A DNA stretch of 64,000 nucleotides from Tridacna crocea (GCA_943736015.1 OX031066.1:9304245-9368244); one strand, 5' to 3'. Counted from the stretch's first letter, positions 30,125 to 42,853 are shown. The notes: a model not told the origin generated them from the sequence alone. Numbers and translations: made by a program.

Positions 30125-32186
30125 GTCTCTGATATCTCCACATACCGCAATATCTATTCCTCCCATGTTTGATGTTTCCACTGATTCGTTGATTGTTGAT
30201 GACCACGAGATAGCAAACATACTGAACACTTATTTCGCAAATCAGTCATGTATTGATGATTCTTTTAGTAACATACCTGATGAACGTTTTCATTTTATAC
30301 ACAATACTTTAGATACAATCAATATCATGCCATCTGAGGTACTGGATGTTCTCAAAACACTCAAAATTGGTAAAGCATCCGGCCCTGACGGCATAAATAG
30401 TAGAATTCTTATCGAATCAGCTCATCAATTAGCACCACATTTGTCCAAACTATTCAATTTCTCATTAAATACTAGTTTTGTTCCGAAATCATGGAAAATA
30501 TCTAATGTATGCCCGATATTTAAGTCCGGTGACCCTTCACTTCCTTCTAATTACAGACCCGTTTCATTATTGAATAACATTGAAAAAGTTTTAGAACGTA
30601 TTATATTCAAGCACGTTTATAATCATCTAAAGGATAACAATTTTTTTACATCTTATCAGTCAGGTTTTATGCCTGGTGATTCTACTGTTAATCAAGTAAC
30701 TAGCTTATATAACAATATATGTAAGGCTTTGGATAATGGTTTGGAATTTAGAGTTGTGTTTTTCGATATCAGCAAAGCATTTGACAAAGTCTGGCATAAA
30801 GGGTTATTGTTTAAGCTGAGAAGAGCAGGGATCAGAGGAAAGCTGTTGGACTGGTTTTCTAATTATCTCTCTGACCGTTTCCAAAGAGTTGTTCTGCCGG
30901 GTGGTTCTTCAAATTTATGCCATGTACAAGCCGGCGTGCCTCAGGGATCTATAGTAGGACCGCTTTTATTTTTGATCTACATCAATGATATCGTCGATGA
31001 TATTCAAACGAACATTAATCTTTTTGCAGATGACACTAGTTTATCTGTGGTTGTTGGTGACCCGATTTGTGCTGGAACTATTTTACAATCTGATATAGAT
31101 AAAATTTCTCGTTGGGCACAAAAGTGGTTAGTCACGTTTAATCCATCGAAATCTGAATCTTTGGTAATAACGCGGAAACGCGTCAAACCCGTCCATCCCA
31201 GTCTTTTTATGTTAAATACTGAGATTCCGTCCGTTAATAATCATAAACACTTAGGCATACATCTAAGTAACGATGGCTCCTGGGACTTACACATTAACAA
31301 TGCTATTGAAAAGGCTTGGAAAAGAATAGGAGTCATGCGATCTTTAAAACTGCGACTTGATCGACTTTCACTTCAAATAATTTATTTCTCATTTATCAGA
31401 CCCATTCTTGAATATGGCGATGTTATATGGGATAATCTTTCTCAGGGGTTAAAAGATCAACTGGATAAAGTGCAAAACGAAGCTGCTCGGATAGTTACCG
31501 GTTGCACTAAACTTGTTGCCATCGCTGATCTTTATCGGGAGGCTGGTTGGGAAACTCTAAGTCAAAGACGGCGTAAGCACAAACTCATTCTCTTATATAA
31601 AATGGTAAATGGGCTTGCTCCAAATTATCTCAATCATCTTGTTCCGACAACGGTTGGCAATTCTTCAGCTTATAATCTTCGAAGACCGAATAATCTTAGG
31701 ACCATTGCATGTAGAACCAGTCTCTATAGCAATTCATTTTTGCCAGCTGTAATCAATGAATGGAATAATCTACCAGATGAAACAAAGGATGTGGAGTCTC
31801 TGTCATCTTTTAAATACTGCTTAAATGTAGACAAACCTGTTCCACGTAAGCTTTACTTTTTTGGAGACAGGAAAATGCAAGTCATTCATGCTAGGTTACG
31901 TAACCGATGTAGCAGTCTTAATGAGCATCTGTACTTGAAAAATTTAGTAGATTCACCTCTCTGTAGATGTGGTTATGTCGAATCGACGCACCACTACTTT
32001 TTAGAGTGTTTATTTTATCGTGACTTCAGACTTAGTTTAAGTCATAGCATATATGATATTTCAACATTTAATCTTCAAACCATTCTTTTCGGGGATGAAA
32101 ATCTTAGTATTTCTGATAATCAAAGAATATTTAGTGCGGTGCATACATATATCCGTAACAGTGGAAGATTTTCTGGCAATGTATAG
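30125..32186 (+). CDS. LINE polyprotein, reverse transcriptase half (interrupted)
   Basis: The frame continues WWKTLK as SLISPHTAISIPPMFDVSTD once the transposon is removed. RT motifs in order: G-K-A-S-G-P-D-G-I, Y-R-P-V-S-L-L-N, Q-S-G-F-M-P-G-D-S-T, FFDISKAFDKVWH, AGVPQGSIVGPLLFLIYIND and NLFADDTSL (catalytic Asp pair about residues 822-823 of the joined frame, near 31029). The C-terminal part has LRNRCSSLNEHLYLKN and a C-R-C-G…H-H-Y-F-L-E-C cluster, a possible zinc-binding end typical of CR1/Jockey elements. Stop at 32184-32186. No internal stop or frameshift. Confidence 0.88.
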
Positions 32187-32703
32187 TTAATATATGACTA
32201 TTTGGTTTCGCATTTAAGTGGAAGTTTACTGTCTTTCTTTGTATTTATTGCGAAGCCATTTTTGTGTATTGTCTTTCATGACCATTATCAGATAATCTTG
32301 TACTTTTCCCATTTATCATAATTTATGTCGTAATTTAAAATGTCAATACAGAGGTGTTGGTCAAGTTGGAAGTTACTATGACTTCTTAATCTGTATCTAT
32401 AGATTGGCAAATCTCTACCATTAACGCTCCAGACCATTCTGTCTCAATCTACTTCTAATGTTTTTTTCTTTTCTTTTTTTGATCTTGTTAATGTTGTTTT
32501 CTTTCTACTTCTATCCACTTTGAAATTATTTTTATCGTATTGACTATGAAATACATTGTACCATAACCTTTGTCTGGAAATTGGAGAAGAACTCTATAAG
32601 CTCTAGCTTCCGTTCTGATCCATTTCTTCAGTACATGTGTAATATGACTTAAGTTTGTTACTATTTGTTATATACTGTTGAATAAACTATGTTTAAACTA
32701 AAC
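32187..32703 (+). other. LINE 3' untranslated region
   Basis: Unstructured AT-rich sequence ending near GAATAAACTATGTTTAAACT. A related end on the minus strand at 3297-3340 supports this as the retroelement 3' terminus. Confidence 0.55.
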
Positions 32704-32768
32704 AAAGGAGATGAAATTTTCAAACCGATGGCAAAACCAAAATAATACGATTTTCAAACTGATTTTAA

Positions 32769-33139
32769 GGTAAGACCTGTGTAATGGAAAACAGCTATTT
32801 CCACTGAAATATCATCCTGCAAAATTAGCTATAATTAGAAATGAGTATTATTGAACTACTTTCACCGATTCATTTTTTCCATTTTTACCTTCTTTGAATT
32901 ATCATTTATAAATCTAATCCACTATATTCTCAATTCAAAAAGAGATAATAATTACCTCCCTTTTCAGGAAACTAATAAAAGTATAAAAAAAAAAATCAAG
33001 ATAGACATAAACGGAATTTCTGATCTGTTAGAAATGTGCAAAAATATTATTTCTGCATAAATCCTCATCTATCCTTATTTATCAAACAATTAGAAATTTT
33101 GCCTCATGATCACTGGAAGTGCGTTACACAGGTCTTACC
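32769..33139. mobile_element. TTAA MITE family D (GGTAAGACC ends), copy 2
   Basis: Exact TTAA on both sides (32765-32768 and 33140-33143), ends GGTAAGACCTGTGTAATG and GCGTTACACAGGTCTTACC, body as at 4504-4876. It sits just past the LINE 3' end. Confidence 0.88.
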
Positions 33140-33324
33140 TTAAACATGTAATTGGAGGAGGGGAATGGCCGAATCTAAGTTGTGAGAACTTGTGGCCAGA
33201 CCCCTTCGCCAATGTTTATGTGCCATTCCATGTACTAGGAATTGTGTCTATGTATTGCTTTTAATGACATGTACGTATGTATGCCAATTATACATTTTAC
33301 TGATTTTCCTTAAAAGAATTCTGA

Positions 33325-33391
33325 CTTTTGGACAGTGTAGATCCAAAATCAGACTGCACAGAACGCACAGTCTGATCATGATCTAAACTAA
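33325..33391. repeat. Hairpin MITE fragment, family C
   Basis: GACAGTGTAGATCCAAAATC, then a hairpin AGACTGCACAGAACGCACAGTCT. Only the core is seen. Confidence 0.6.
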
Positions 33392-33432
33392 CCACGAAGG
33401 TCAGTAGTTGCAGTTAGCAGCCTTAGGGTTAA

Positions 33433-33653
33433 CTCATTACCAAACGACAATATTTTAGACTTGCCGAAATCGAAAGCATTTACAGACGACAAAATGAAAG
33501 TAAATGAAAATTTGAAATTGATTTTATGATGGATAGAAAACATTGTGGGAAAAGGAGAAAATGCTGGTTACCAGCATTTTCCTCTTTTTCCACAATGTTT
33601 TCTAAAGGCTTTTTTCTTAGGGTCGTCAAAAGTAAGGATGGTATGGTAATGGG
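33433..33653. mobile_element. TTAA hairpin MITE, family A
   Basis: TTAA at 33429-33432 and 33654-33657. The hairpin AAAACATTGTGGGAAAAGGA has one break in the right arm (CCTCTTTTTCC). Confidence 0.85.
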
Positions 33654-33867
33654 TTAATACACCTCCACTTTTAGTAAATTTACGAAGCAATCATGAGTTT
33701 CAGCAATCCGGGTGAAGAAGGCTGAAAATATTGTAAGAAAAGCGGAATGTATTTTTGATGCATTTTCTCATTTCTACACGCATTGACTGACATTGTTCAC
33801 GAGTAATTCTGGTATCCGTTTTGTCTTCTGCAAACTCTTTCTGTCAGGACAAGTCTAGAATCATTAA

Positions 33868-34090
33868 ACCCTTTACCAAACAATTCCTGTTTTTTACGAC
33901 CCTGAGATAGAAGCCTTTCGAAAACATTGTGGGAAAAGGAGAAAATGCTAGGAACTAGCATTTTCTCCTTTTCCCACTATGTTTTCTACCCTGCTGGAAA
34001 TAAATTTCATTTTTTTTAGTAAGGTTTATTTCGTCGTCTGTAAGTGCTTTCAATTTGGACCAGTTCGAAATTTCGTCGTTTGGTAAAGGG
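33868..34090 (-). mobile_element. TTAA hairpin MITE, family A
   Basis: TTAA at 33864-33867 and 34091-34094. The hairpin centre GCTAGGAACTAGC replaces GCTGGTAACCAGC with changes on both arms, so pairing is kept. Confidence 0.85.
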
Positions 34091-34334
34091 TTAATCTAGT
34101 CAAGAATGCATAGATCATGATCAGTCTAGTGTTTAATCTATACCTTCCACTTGGTCAGGAAAGCATGTTATATGAGGTTGTTTCGATTGTTCAGTTATAT
34201 ACATTCTGGTCATCAGACCTCTCCAACATATACCAGTGTAGACTGGTTACCGCCCCTGATACTACTACGTGTATAGGTAATACACGGTATACAATGTGGC
34301 CAGTTCAATACCAGTGATGAGTTTAAAAGGCAGA

Positions 34335-34422
34335 CTGTCACACAATTTGCTGTCTAATTCTATTTCTTCTAGCGCAATTGTTCTGATACACAGTCTGTTT
34401 CGTCATGGTTTTGTAAATATAG
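34335..34422 (+). repeat. Dispersed repeat shared with 14710-14800
   Basis: AATTTGCTGTCTAATTCTAT and the following bases through GTCATGGTTTTGTAAATA match the inverted-repeat spacer with few differences. Confidence 0.7.
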
Positions 34423-37230
34423 CGAAATAAAAAAAATCAAAGGACTGATAGTCCTGAGAGTCGCCTGTAGGGTAATGGGTTAGAAGTTTTCACCCTTTTG
34501 TGTTGAAATCTATTAAAAGCATTCAAGATACAAAATAACTTAACCACAAGACAGTATTATATGCAAGCATATTTCTGAGTTGTGATCCTAAAATTCAAAA
34601 TATCCGTATTAAAATTTATATTAAAAAATGTGCTGGAAATTAAAATTTAGGCACCAGGACCAGCTTTAATAAGTTCAACGTTTTTGACACACAGACAACA
34701 ACCCTTTACAAATAAAGACCAGATTATCTTGTGGTATAGGATCTATATAGTGACATACTGGCTTTTAGACAAAAAACGCCCTTTTGCAACTCGCCCATAT
34801 CTAATCTGAGCAGTCTGACAAAGTTTCATAAGTATTACACTGAACATAAATGGATTCTACTGCTCTTTTACGGTTTCGTCTGATTTGACCTAATGACATC
34901 CTTTAGGCTTTTTCTTTTATCTCCAGGTGACCTATATTCAGTTTTGTCAAAGAAATTATTCAGACAAACAGCCGGGCAATTTCATGATCATTGGACTGAA
35001 CTGTAGCCTTTGGAGCACAAACAAATATTTGACTCAGTGATCTACCTGTCCTTTGGAAATAATTTGTTTTTGTTGTTGTCCAGGTTGAGGTTTTGACCAG
35101 CAATGAACTCTTTGAATGTGGCTGCTACAACTCAATCTATAACCCAACAGCATGATCATCAGCCTTTAATCTTTGTCTGCATTTTATAACGTCCCAGGGA
35201 TTATAGTGCTTCCACACCAATCAAAAATTGTCTACATGTTTGTTGCTTTGGTGTAAATTAAATGTTTGCGATTCGCTTTATTACCATTTTCAAAAACCCT
35301 TCACAAGATTACAAACACTCCAAAAAAGAACTTGTTGTTCGAGCGGGTAAACACGTACTGATCTGTTCTATCATATTTGAATTATAGCGGAGTAAAAAGT
35401 CAATTTCTCAGATTGCTGGTTGTTAGAACTGCGTAGTGTAAATTCAGATTTTGGCAGTTACAAAAGCACCTTGCGTTCTAACACCCGCACTAATAAATTG
35501 TTTTTTAGTAAATACTAGATCTAAGTTAATCGCTCATTGAAAAAATAAAAACAGCAGACTTTAACAAATTTGGCCGTCTTTATGAACGAAAACCAATTAA
35601 ATATAGTAAACTTCAAAGCATTCTCTCTACATAGGTCAGTGCACGCTGAAAGTAAAGACGGGTTCAGCGACTGATTCATAAATATGTAAATTCATAAAGA
35701 TTTCCGTGGTGCAAATGACGTTTATATGTCACGTGATTATAAGATCTATATTTGTCGCAAAGCTACATTCCAGAAAACACCTGCAAAGCGATAACTTGGT
35801 ACAGCCTAGAGCCGTGTACATTGCATACGCTATGTACGATCTCTGGTGCACCTAGAATATGGGTGTGCAAAGTATCTAAAGTCTAGATTAAAAAGCTGGG
35901 AAGAAGCAACGTGTAAGAATGTCTAAGAAGGCAATGCAACCATTCCATGTCGTTATAAATTCGTTAAAAAAAATTAGCCTACTGTTGAGAAAAAAAGCAA
36001 TATGTTAACTCGGCATCGCCTTTCTCTGTCCGATCTTAGGTTGAGCGTTGAATTGTAATAAGGCTTGCAGTTAGGATTGTAAGATTGTAAGAGTTAGATT
36101 GTACTTCTAATGGGTAATTATCAAACAATTTTCACTGAGAATGGTCCACTAATAGAAGCAGAAAAGATGCTTGTAGTTGAAGATTTCTCAGCATGTCCGC
36201 AGACTTGTTTAGTTCGCGGCAGCTATTTTTACCTATACGTAATGCGCTATTTTTAGAGATGATGTCTTACACAGACATCAGGCTAATGTGTACCCTTGTG
36301 GACGAAATGATTGTTTCAAAGATTAGAACCGTTAAACAGCTCAGTCTTTATAGATATATTCATTATCACAAAGGCACAATTGTAAATAATTTACAACAGA
36401 AAAAAACTGGACTGTTTACCGAATTATTAGAAAACTGTTTTATCTCGTAAACCGGAACTTGGGACAGGAAGCAGTACAAGGCCGGAGGTATGCTTACGTC
36501 ACCCCATAGATCAAGACGATAACAATGAGAGCCTGTTTGCTACGCAAACAGGCGACTCAAAAACGAAACAGGAAATAGATGTGGTTTATTTTTATAAATG
36601 ACGAATTCCAGAAAATAGTTAGCTTAGTAATTTGCCATCGCTGCAAATAACCTCTCTAATAACTGAAGTTTCTTTTATTAAGCAAATATTCTAAGCAGAA
36701 GAAAAAAATAAGAAGAATTTCGTTAAAAAAGAGAAAGAAGGCTGCTGGACAAGAACATGCAACTTGAAAACGTGACAAGAAGGTCAAAATACTGTCATGT
36801 AAAGCATAATGAGGTTTCTACGAGGCGGCTTTTTTACTCGTTTGTTTACATGTACCAAAATATATTGAAATTGAAAGCCAATTAACTATTTGAAAACATT
36901 GATGCTGACCTATCCTGGCTTTTTTTTTAAAGAAGCCCGGCAACTTGTCTAGTTCTAACATTTTCAAATCGCATGCTTCCGATCACCAGTAAAACACAAG
37001 AGACCGACCTTCAAACTACCAAAGTTAATCGAACAAATATGTTCCAATTGTTGGGGAAAATCCAGGCTACAATATACAACACAGTTGATTGTATGTTTTT
37101 TTCCCGCCGTCGAAAAATGCTGGGTTCTTCTTTGGCACTGAAAAGAGTTGGATCAGGCCTTGAGCCATCATTCCCTCTATAACGGTCGAAGAAAATGAAA
37201 ATGAATTATATAACTACATGTATCCAGGGC
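34423..37230. other. Long stretch without a recognised gene
   Basis: AT-rich. An 85-codon ATG frame at 36193-36450 shows no family I recognise and no splice context. A short inverted motif (CAGACAAACAGCCGGG…) is not compelling. I cannot exclude untranslated exons here. Confidence 0.4.
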
Positions 37231-37231
37231 T

Positions 37232-37403
37232 AGAATTCACCAACCATTCTTAAGAACGTTCTTTGTCTTATTCTCCAGACTTTTCCACATTTGTTAGTAA
37301 CACAACTTCTGATTGGCTAAACCAATCAGAACTTGTGTCACCTACAAATTTAGAAAACATTGGAGAATAAGACTTAGAATATTCTCAAGAATGGTTGGTG
37401 AAT
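37232..37403. repeat. Inverted repeat, about 60-70-base arms
   Basis: ATTCACCAACCATTCTTAAG at the left and its reverse complement at the right, with an inner pair CTTCTGATTGGCTAAACCAATCAG split here around TAAA. A foldback-type element with no coding capacity. Confidence 0.8.
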
Positions 37404-37543
37404 ACAGGCCGTGATTAACCTTTTTTTCTTAGAGTACCACGTTATCTGATATCCTAGGCAAAGAGTGGAGGAAAAGATTGAATAACACATCCTTGCTGTC
37501 TGATCTTATTCGACACTCTTCGACACCTTACGTGTTTGTTTAA

Positions 37544-37770
37544 TCCTTTCCCATATAAAGCCGAGTTTTAACGACCATATTGATTCTTTTAACACTTTTG
37601 AAAACATCGTGGGAAAGGAGAAAATGCTGGTAACCACCATTTTCTCCTTTTCCCTGAATGTTTTCTATTTTTTCCAGAGACGAATTTTGTAGCTTTGATT
37701 TAATCTCTTTTATATACCTGAAATTGCTCTGCCTATAGACAAATCTAAATTCTTGTTGGAGTATGAATAA
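37544..37770 (-). mobile_element. Family-A MITE, diverged right end
   Basis: TTAA 37540-37543, TCCTTTCCCATATAAAG start, hairpin around AATGCTGGTAACCACCATTT with a central mismatch. Confidence 0.65.
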
Positions 37771-38055
37771 AGATTTTTTTGTTGGCACGGTCTCAAACGC
37801 CGATTACATTTTAATTTGTTATGTTGCGGCGGCCTGTGCACCTATCCATGATTTCCTTTTCTATTACTAGCGCTTCGCACAATTTTTCCCTAAAACCGCT
37901 AGCCGCTTTCTCCACAAGCCATGGCCGAAACAATAATCGGTGGTGAGAGAGGATCGAATCTTATTGTCATGACTTATAGTCCTCGTCAGTCCTCGGAACA
38001 AAATTGACCGTACTGGGGATACGAATCAGCTATGCCCTTGTCAGTAAAGTTTTAA

Positions 38056-38277
38056 CTCTTTATCACACAATTCCGACTTTTGACAATCGTTAGAAAGAAG
38101 CCTTTTGATAACATTGTGGGAAAAGTAGAAAATGCTGGTAAGCAGCATTTTCTTCTTTTTTCCACAATGTTTTGTACCCTTTCCACAGCAAAGTTTGAAC
38201 TTTTTCGACACATTTATTTTATCGTCTACAAATGCTTCAATTTGGACCAGTCTATATTTTTTTCGTGTGGTTAAAAG
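38056..38277 (-). mobile_element. TTAA hairpin MITE, family A
   Basis: TTAA at 38052-38055 and 38278-38281. The hairpin is slightly imperfect (AAAAGTAGAAAATGCTGG against CAGCATTTTCTTCTTTT, centre TAAG). Confidence 0.8.
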
Positions 38278-38309
38278 TTAAAGCGTATGCACCTTTATCA
38301 ATCAAATCA

Positions 38310-38352
38310 GCAGGTGTGTGTGTGGGGAGGGGGGGGGGGGGAGGGGAGAGAG
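38310..38352 (+). repeat. GT then G-rich microsatellite
   Basis: GTGTGTGTG followed by a run of G with occasional A. Confidence 0.7.
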
Positions 38353-38599
38353 GAAATTATAGATTTATTCGTGTATTTTTCTTTCTGCTATTTGAAATCT
38401 TATAAACGGTGTTTCGGATCGAGACAAAAGGACGGAAAATAAACAAACGGACAATGTATTCTGTTACTTTACAGTTTTTTTATATAAAAAATATTTTCTT
38501 TATGATCGATGCATATTTAACGCTTTCACCAGACCATAAACTTAAAGACACCAACAAACCAAAAGAAAACAAAAACTAAAAGAAATCTGGTACGAATGA

Positions 38600-38735
38600 A
38601 GCGACTTGCCTTTGACAGGGAAGAATACATTGTGGAAAAAGTAAGAAAAATGCTGGTAACCAGCATTTTCTCCTCTCCCCACGATCTTTTCAAAAGACCT
38701 TCTCATTCTTTAAATCACAGAGTTATGTGGTAAAT
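38600..38735. repeat. Truncated family-A MITE
   Basis: It keeps the hairpin core AAATGCTGGTAACCAGCATTT and a TTATGTGGTAAATG end; the left end is missing. Confidence 0.65.
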
Positions 38736-38845
38736 GAATATGTAAGTAGATCCCCTGGGCCACAAGGAAATGAATAACCAGAGGTGAAGATAGAGTGAAT
38801 GATTTTGATTTCGAAATTGAAAATATTGATTATTCTCCACTAAAA

Positions 38846-38911
38846 CCTATGTTATGGGTACTCATTCGAATCGTCTCATCGAGACAATTCTAACGAGTAC
38901 CCACAACATAG
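38846..38911. repeat. Inverted repeat, about 30-base arms
   Basis: CCTATGTTATGGGTACTCAT and its reverse complement around GTCTCATCGAGAC. It is not related to the MITE families named here. Confidence 0.75.
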
Positions 38912-38998
38912 GGGTTGGAGGAGAAATAATGGATTTAGAACACCATTACTCAATCTTACATGGAGCTCTGAATAACTCTTAACTAAGCAATTGTTTAA

Positions 38999-39219
38999 CT
39001 CTTTAATCCATAGATACTCATTTCTACGCATTGCTTGTAGGAGCCTTTGGAAAACATTGTGGTAAAAGACGAAATTGCTCGTCACGAGCAATTTCACCTT
39101 TTGTCACAATGTTTTTTATGCTATCAAAAGGTGTCATATACACATAAGAAACTGCTTCATCCTTGCTGTTATTTAGAGTCAATTACAGATACCATAGAAA
39201 TGCCTTATGGGGTAAAGGG
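38999..39219 (-). mobile_element. TTAA hairpin MITE, family A, variant arms
   Basis: TTAA at 38995-38998 and 39220-39223. The hairpin reads GACGAAATTGCTCGTCACGA then GCAATTTCACC. The TTGCTCGT/ACGAGCAA pair differs from the usual ATGCTGGT/ACCAGCAT on both arms. Confidence 0.82.
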
Positions 39220-39223
39220 TTAA

Positions 39224-40338
39224 GTGTTTATTAACCACTGTTGTTTGATTTTATTTGTTTGGTGTTTAACCATTACCTAACTAAATCATTAAAATATTTA
39301 AGCCGATATTTAAATCCCAAAATTTGCTATACTAAGTTATTTTTTGGGGAAAATTTTTCCCATTGTGCCGCCTGGTCTTGAACTACAGTAAGTGCAAAAC
39401 GTCTTTATGTCTAGCTCGGCATTCTAAGGGTTACCGCTGTTGAATACATTATTATTAATTAACTATTGGATATTAGAAGTTATACATGGAAACCAGTCCA
39501 CGCGATACCAGTCACATTTCTGACTTCGTATAGTATACAGGTCGTGACCCCGGGTTAATACGACTTGACCTCCGATCAATACAGTTGACCTCGTATCAAT
39601 ACATGGATCCGTGGAAATCGATATTTGACCAATCAGGACATCGCATTTATTCTACCCGATGTCCCACCTTGGTTTCTGCTATTTCGGTTCACAAATAAAC
39701 GACTGTTAACGTTGGAAGAATGCAATTCTCTTTATTTATGTTGTGTTTTTAACGTTTGAATTTTAAAAAAAGCTTAAAAAATGTGCTTTGCGAACGTGTA
39801 CCGATGACGTGAGATCACGCAGAGGCTATAGACAAGTTTAAATTGTGATGATTACTGAAAATTTGAACTTATGCAAAGAGATGATCAGCGCTGGATAATG
39901 GATTAATTCAAAGTATTCTATGATTTTTCCTCTCTGAAAGAGAAAACTGAAAATCAAAGCTAAAATTGGACCTATATGAAGTATTAATAAAAAGAAATAT
40001 TTTTACTTGAATATTAAACTTGTTCAATTACCTATGCACATCCAAAAAGTGGCCGCGTAACTTGTTACCAATGTTTCAATTTGACATTAATCTTAAACCC
40101 ATGGTGCATGAAGAACATGCTAAATGTGTACTGGGATCGTATATACGATCTCTGATGTGTAGATATAGATCATATTGCAAGTTACATGATGATTAGTCTT
40201 GGATTTAAAGAACCTGCTGATTACAATAAGCACTTTGACGTGTAGTTCTTCCTCAGTAAGAGTATAAATTTTCAATTTTAAAACAAGTCTAACTTCTGAT
40301 CTGGTGGAACTTGGAAATTTTTCTCTTGACTTGATGTT
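39224..40338. other. Stretch without a gene; GATCAATAC-type repeats
   Basis: Near 39540-39610 are near-repeats of AATACGACTTGACCTC and AATACAGTTGACCTCG. Nothing coding was recognised. Confidence 0.45.
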
Positions 40339-40342
40339 TTAA

Positions 40343-40558
40343 CCGTTTACCACATAACACCGAGTTTTAACGACCCGTAGAAAGCTTTTAAAAGCATTGC
40401 GGAAAAAGGAGAAAATGCTTGTAACATTCATTTTATCCTTTTCTCACTGTGTTTTGCGCTCTTTCAAAAACAAATTTCAATTTTTGAATAATTTATTTTG
40501 TTGTCTGCAAATATTTGAGTTTGGATTGCTCTAAAAATTTTGTCAATTGGTGACGAGT
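40343..40558 (-). mobile_element. Family-A MITE, degraded hairpin
   Basis: TTAA at 40339-40342 and 40559-40562. The centre AAATGCTTGTAACATTCATT pairs only partly. Confidence 0.7.
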
Positions 40559-41396
40559 TTAAATGGATTAGCACATCTGCACTTTAGCACAAAGGGTGTG
40601 TTGGTAAACTGTTAATTTGATAAGAAGTGTGTTTGATTGCAAAGCAAATTACCGCTCTAATCAACTTGACCACCCGTTGTCATCAGTATATCATATACTA
40701 CCGTCAGTGATATTAACAATTTTCTTAATTGACAACACACTTGACACATTTTATAATCATCAGACAACCCTTTTCCCACTACGTAATATTGAAATTTTTC
40801 ATTAATTTAAACGTCTCTGTTGAATCAGACATTCTATAAACTTTTCGAAAGGCTTGTAATTCAGTGTTATTGAACTTGGTATGATGCTGAGATGACTTTA
40901 CTAGCCCAACGAAAGCAATAAATATCGTTAATTCTATTATTCTGTTGCAAAACGGAGATTTGTTGATGTTTTTTATGTGTTCAAATTTTTGTTTAAACAT
41001 GTAAATCTGTTACATTGTACGTCGCCCCCGTAATTCGCCCTTTTAATACATCTCCGTATATAAATTAGTTAAGCACCTTTAAATTGCTTACTGAGAATTT
41101 ATCATCGATAGAAATATATGATTAAAGTACTTTTTCAGGAATTTTATTGAGAGAAAAAGTCATGACAGCATGATTTAAGTAGCCTATCTGCTATACTGTA
41201 TATGTATTGAATACGTTTGTTTGTGAGACCTTGGCAACAGTAACTAAGGTAGTCATTTTATCTTATCGCCACGGATCCATGTATATTGATGACCCGCGAC
41301 CAATACAGAAATTCTTGAACGTGATTGGTCAAAAGTTAGTCGCGTGAGTGTCTGCGCTTACTTTTAGCCAATCACGTTCAAGGAGGCGGCAAAGTA

Positions 41397-41554
41397 GATA
41401 TGACCCAAAAATTGATATTTGTTTCCAGCAGGGTAGGAAACATTGTGGGAAAAAGGAGGAATTGCTGGTTACCAACATTTTCTCCTTTTCTCACAATGTT
41501 TTCAGAAGGTTTCTTGTTCAGGGTCGTAAAAACCAGAGATTGTTTGGTAAAGGG
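41397..41554 (+). mobile_element. Family-A MITE, left end lost
   Basis: The hairpin around AATTGCTGGTTACCAACATT is imperfect. The right end TTGGTAAAGGG is followed by TTAA 41555-41558. Confidence 0.7.
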
Positions 41555-41599
41555 TTAATTAATAAAATTGTCATTTTTGACAATAAATAAATAAAATTG

Positions 41600-41692
41600 T
41601 CACGTTACAGGTCCTCGGTCAGCCGTATAGGCCCTCGGCCTTCGGCCTCGGGCCAATACGGCTGACCTCGGACCTGTAACTGGGCCAATACG
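41600..41692. repeat. Palindromic repeat, GGCCTTCGGCC centre
   Basis: CGTTACAGGTCCTCGGTCAG … CTGACCTCGGACCTGTAACT around a GGCCCTCGGCCTTCGGCC core; arms about 40 bases. Confidence 0.8.
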
Positions 41693-42198
41693 AAATCACT
41701 TGATTAATAACATTATATTACAGTTACATCGCAGCCACCAGCGCACCTCGCCATGCTTTCATGATTGGAGTGTCTGTGTAACTATTACTAGTATATAGCA
41801 CAGCATTCTTTCCAAGCCACTGCATGGGTAGCCAACAGAACATGAGAACCAGGCTTCGCTGGCTCGACTCCCAAGCACGGCCACTTTCTTACCGAAAATT
41901 AATCACAGTCATAACTGCAAGGTTCATTCCTCTCTCGTCTCTTGTCATTGTTTCAACTAGGGTTATATTGGAAACCAGGCAGTGGCTTAATTGATTTTTA
42001 ATTAAACATATTTATTTTACATCGATTGAGAAACAAGTTCTTACAACTTATACTAATCTCTCTCGATTCTGCCAACACTGTCCAAGACGAGGCAGTGGCT
42101 TGGGAAGGATATTCTGAATGGCAATCGTGAAAGCACCTCTCTGAAAGAACGGAGAGTTGCATCGATCGCCACAATATATAAACATGTTGAAAATAGCT

Positions 42199-42400
42199 TT
42201 AGCAAGTGACAGAATTTTAGAATGGTCCTAAAATTGAGAGCACTTGCAGAAATGAACGCGACTCAAAAATTGAAATTTGTTTCAAGCAGGATAGAAAACA
42301 TTGTGGGAAAGGAGAAAATGCTGGTTACCAGCATTTTCTCCTTTTCCCACAATGTTTTCAAAGGGCTTCTATGTCAGGTATGTCTATGTTTGGTAAAGGG
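42199..42400 (+). mobile_element. TTAA hairpin MITE, family A
   Basis: The left end is diverged. Near-perfect hairpin AAAACATTGTGGGAAAGGAG with one base lacking in the left arm. Right TTAA 42401-42404. Confidence 0.8.
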
Positions 42401-42853
42401 TTAAACACCATGTAAATAATCAAGTAATCGGACCGATAAAAATGCTGAAGCCCCTGTGGTTGAAAACAAAAAAACAGCGGTTTTTTTTTGTTACAAACAA
42501 CTGTGCCTTTTCAGAAATGTTTTCTTTACTGTAGAATAAACTATACATTTCCTTGAATTGTTTGTCCAATACAGCATTCATAAGTGCACTGGTCGCCACG
42601 ACATAGCTGGAATATCTTTAAAACAGGTAAAAGACCATACGATCAATCAATCTTTCGCACACAAATACAGATATTAAAGAAACAACTAGTTATAAGCGGC
42701 GAGAGAGGAAAGATTTCTGTCGAAATGACAGTCATCAATCCTCGGAAAGAATTCGGCCTCACTAAGAAACGAACCAGCAACCCTCGGACTTCAAGTCTAG
42801 TGCTTTACCAAACTGAACACTCGAGCTGGCTTCCTGTTTTAATTTGGTTTTCC

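Larger units (their letters stand above)
20220..32703 (+). mobile_element. CR1/Jockey-group LINE, split by transposon copy 2
   Basis: An apurinic-endonuclease-type non-LTR retrotransposon. The coding parts are 20220-21778 and 30125-32186; between them lies the TTAA transposon. Without it the frame is continuous. The 3' untranslated region ends near 32676-32703 with GAATAAACTATGTTTAAACT. A separate first open frame was not found, so the 5' end may be truncated. A target duplication was not identified. Confidence 0.8.

Noticed and set aside
36193-36450. 85-codon ATG frame
   Set aside because: No recognised domain, no splice context, and length within chance for a 64 kb AT-rich window.
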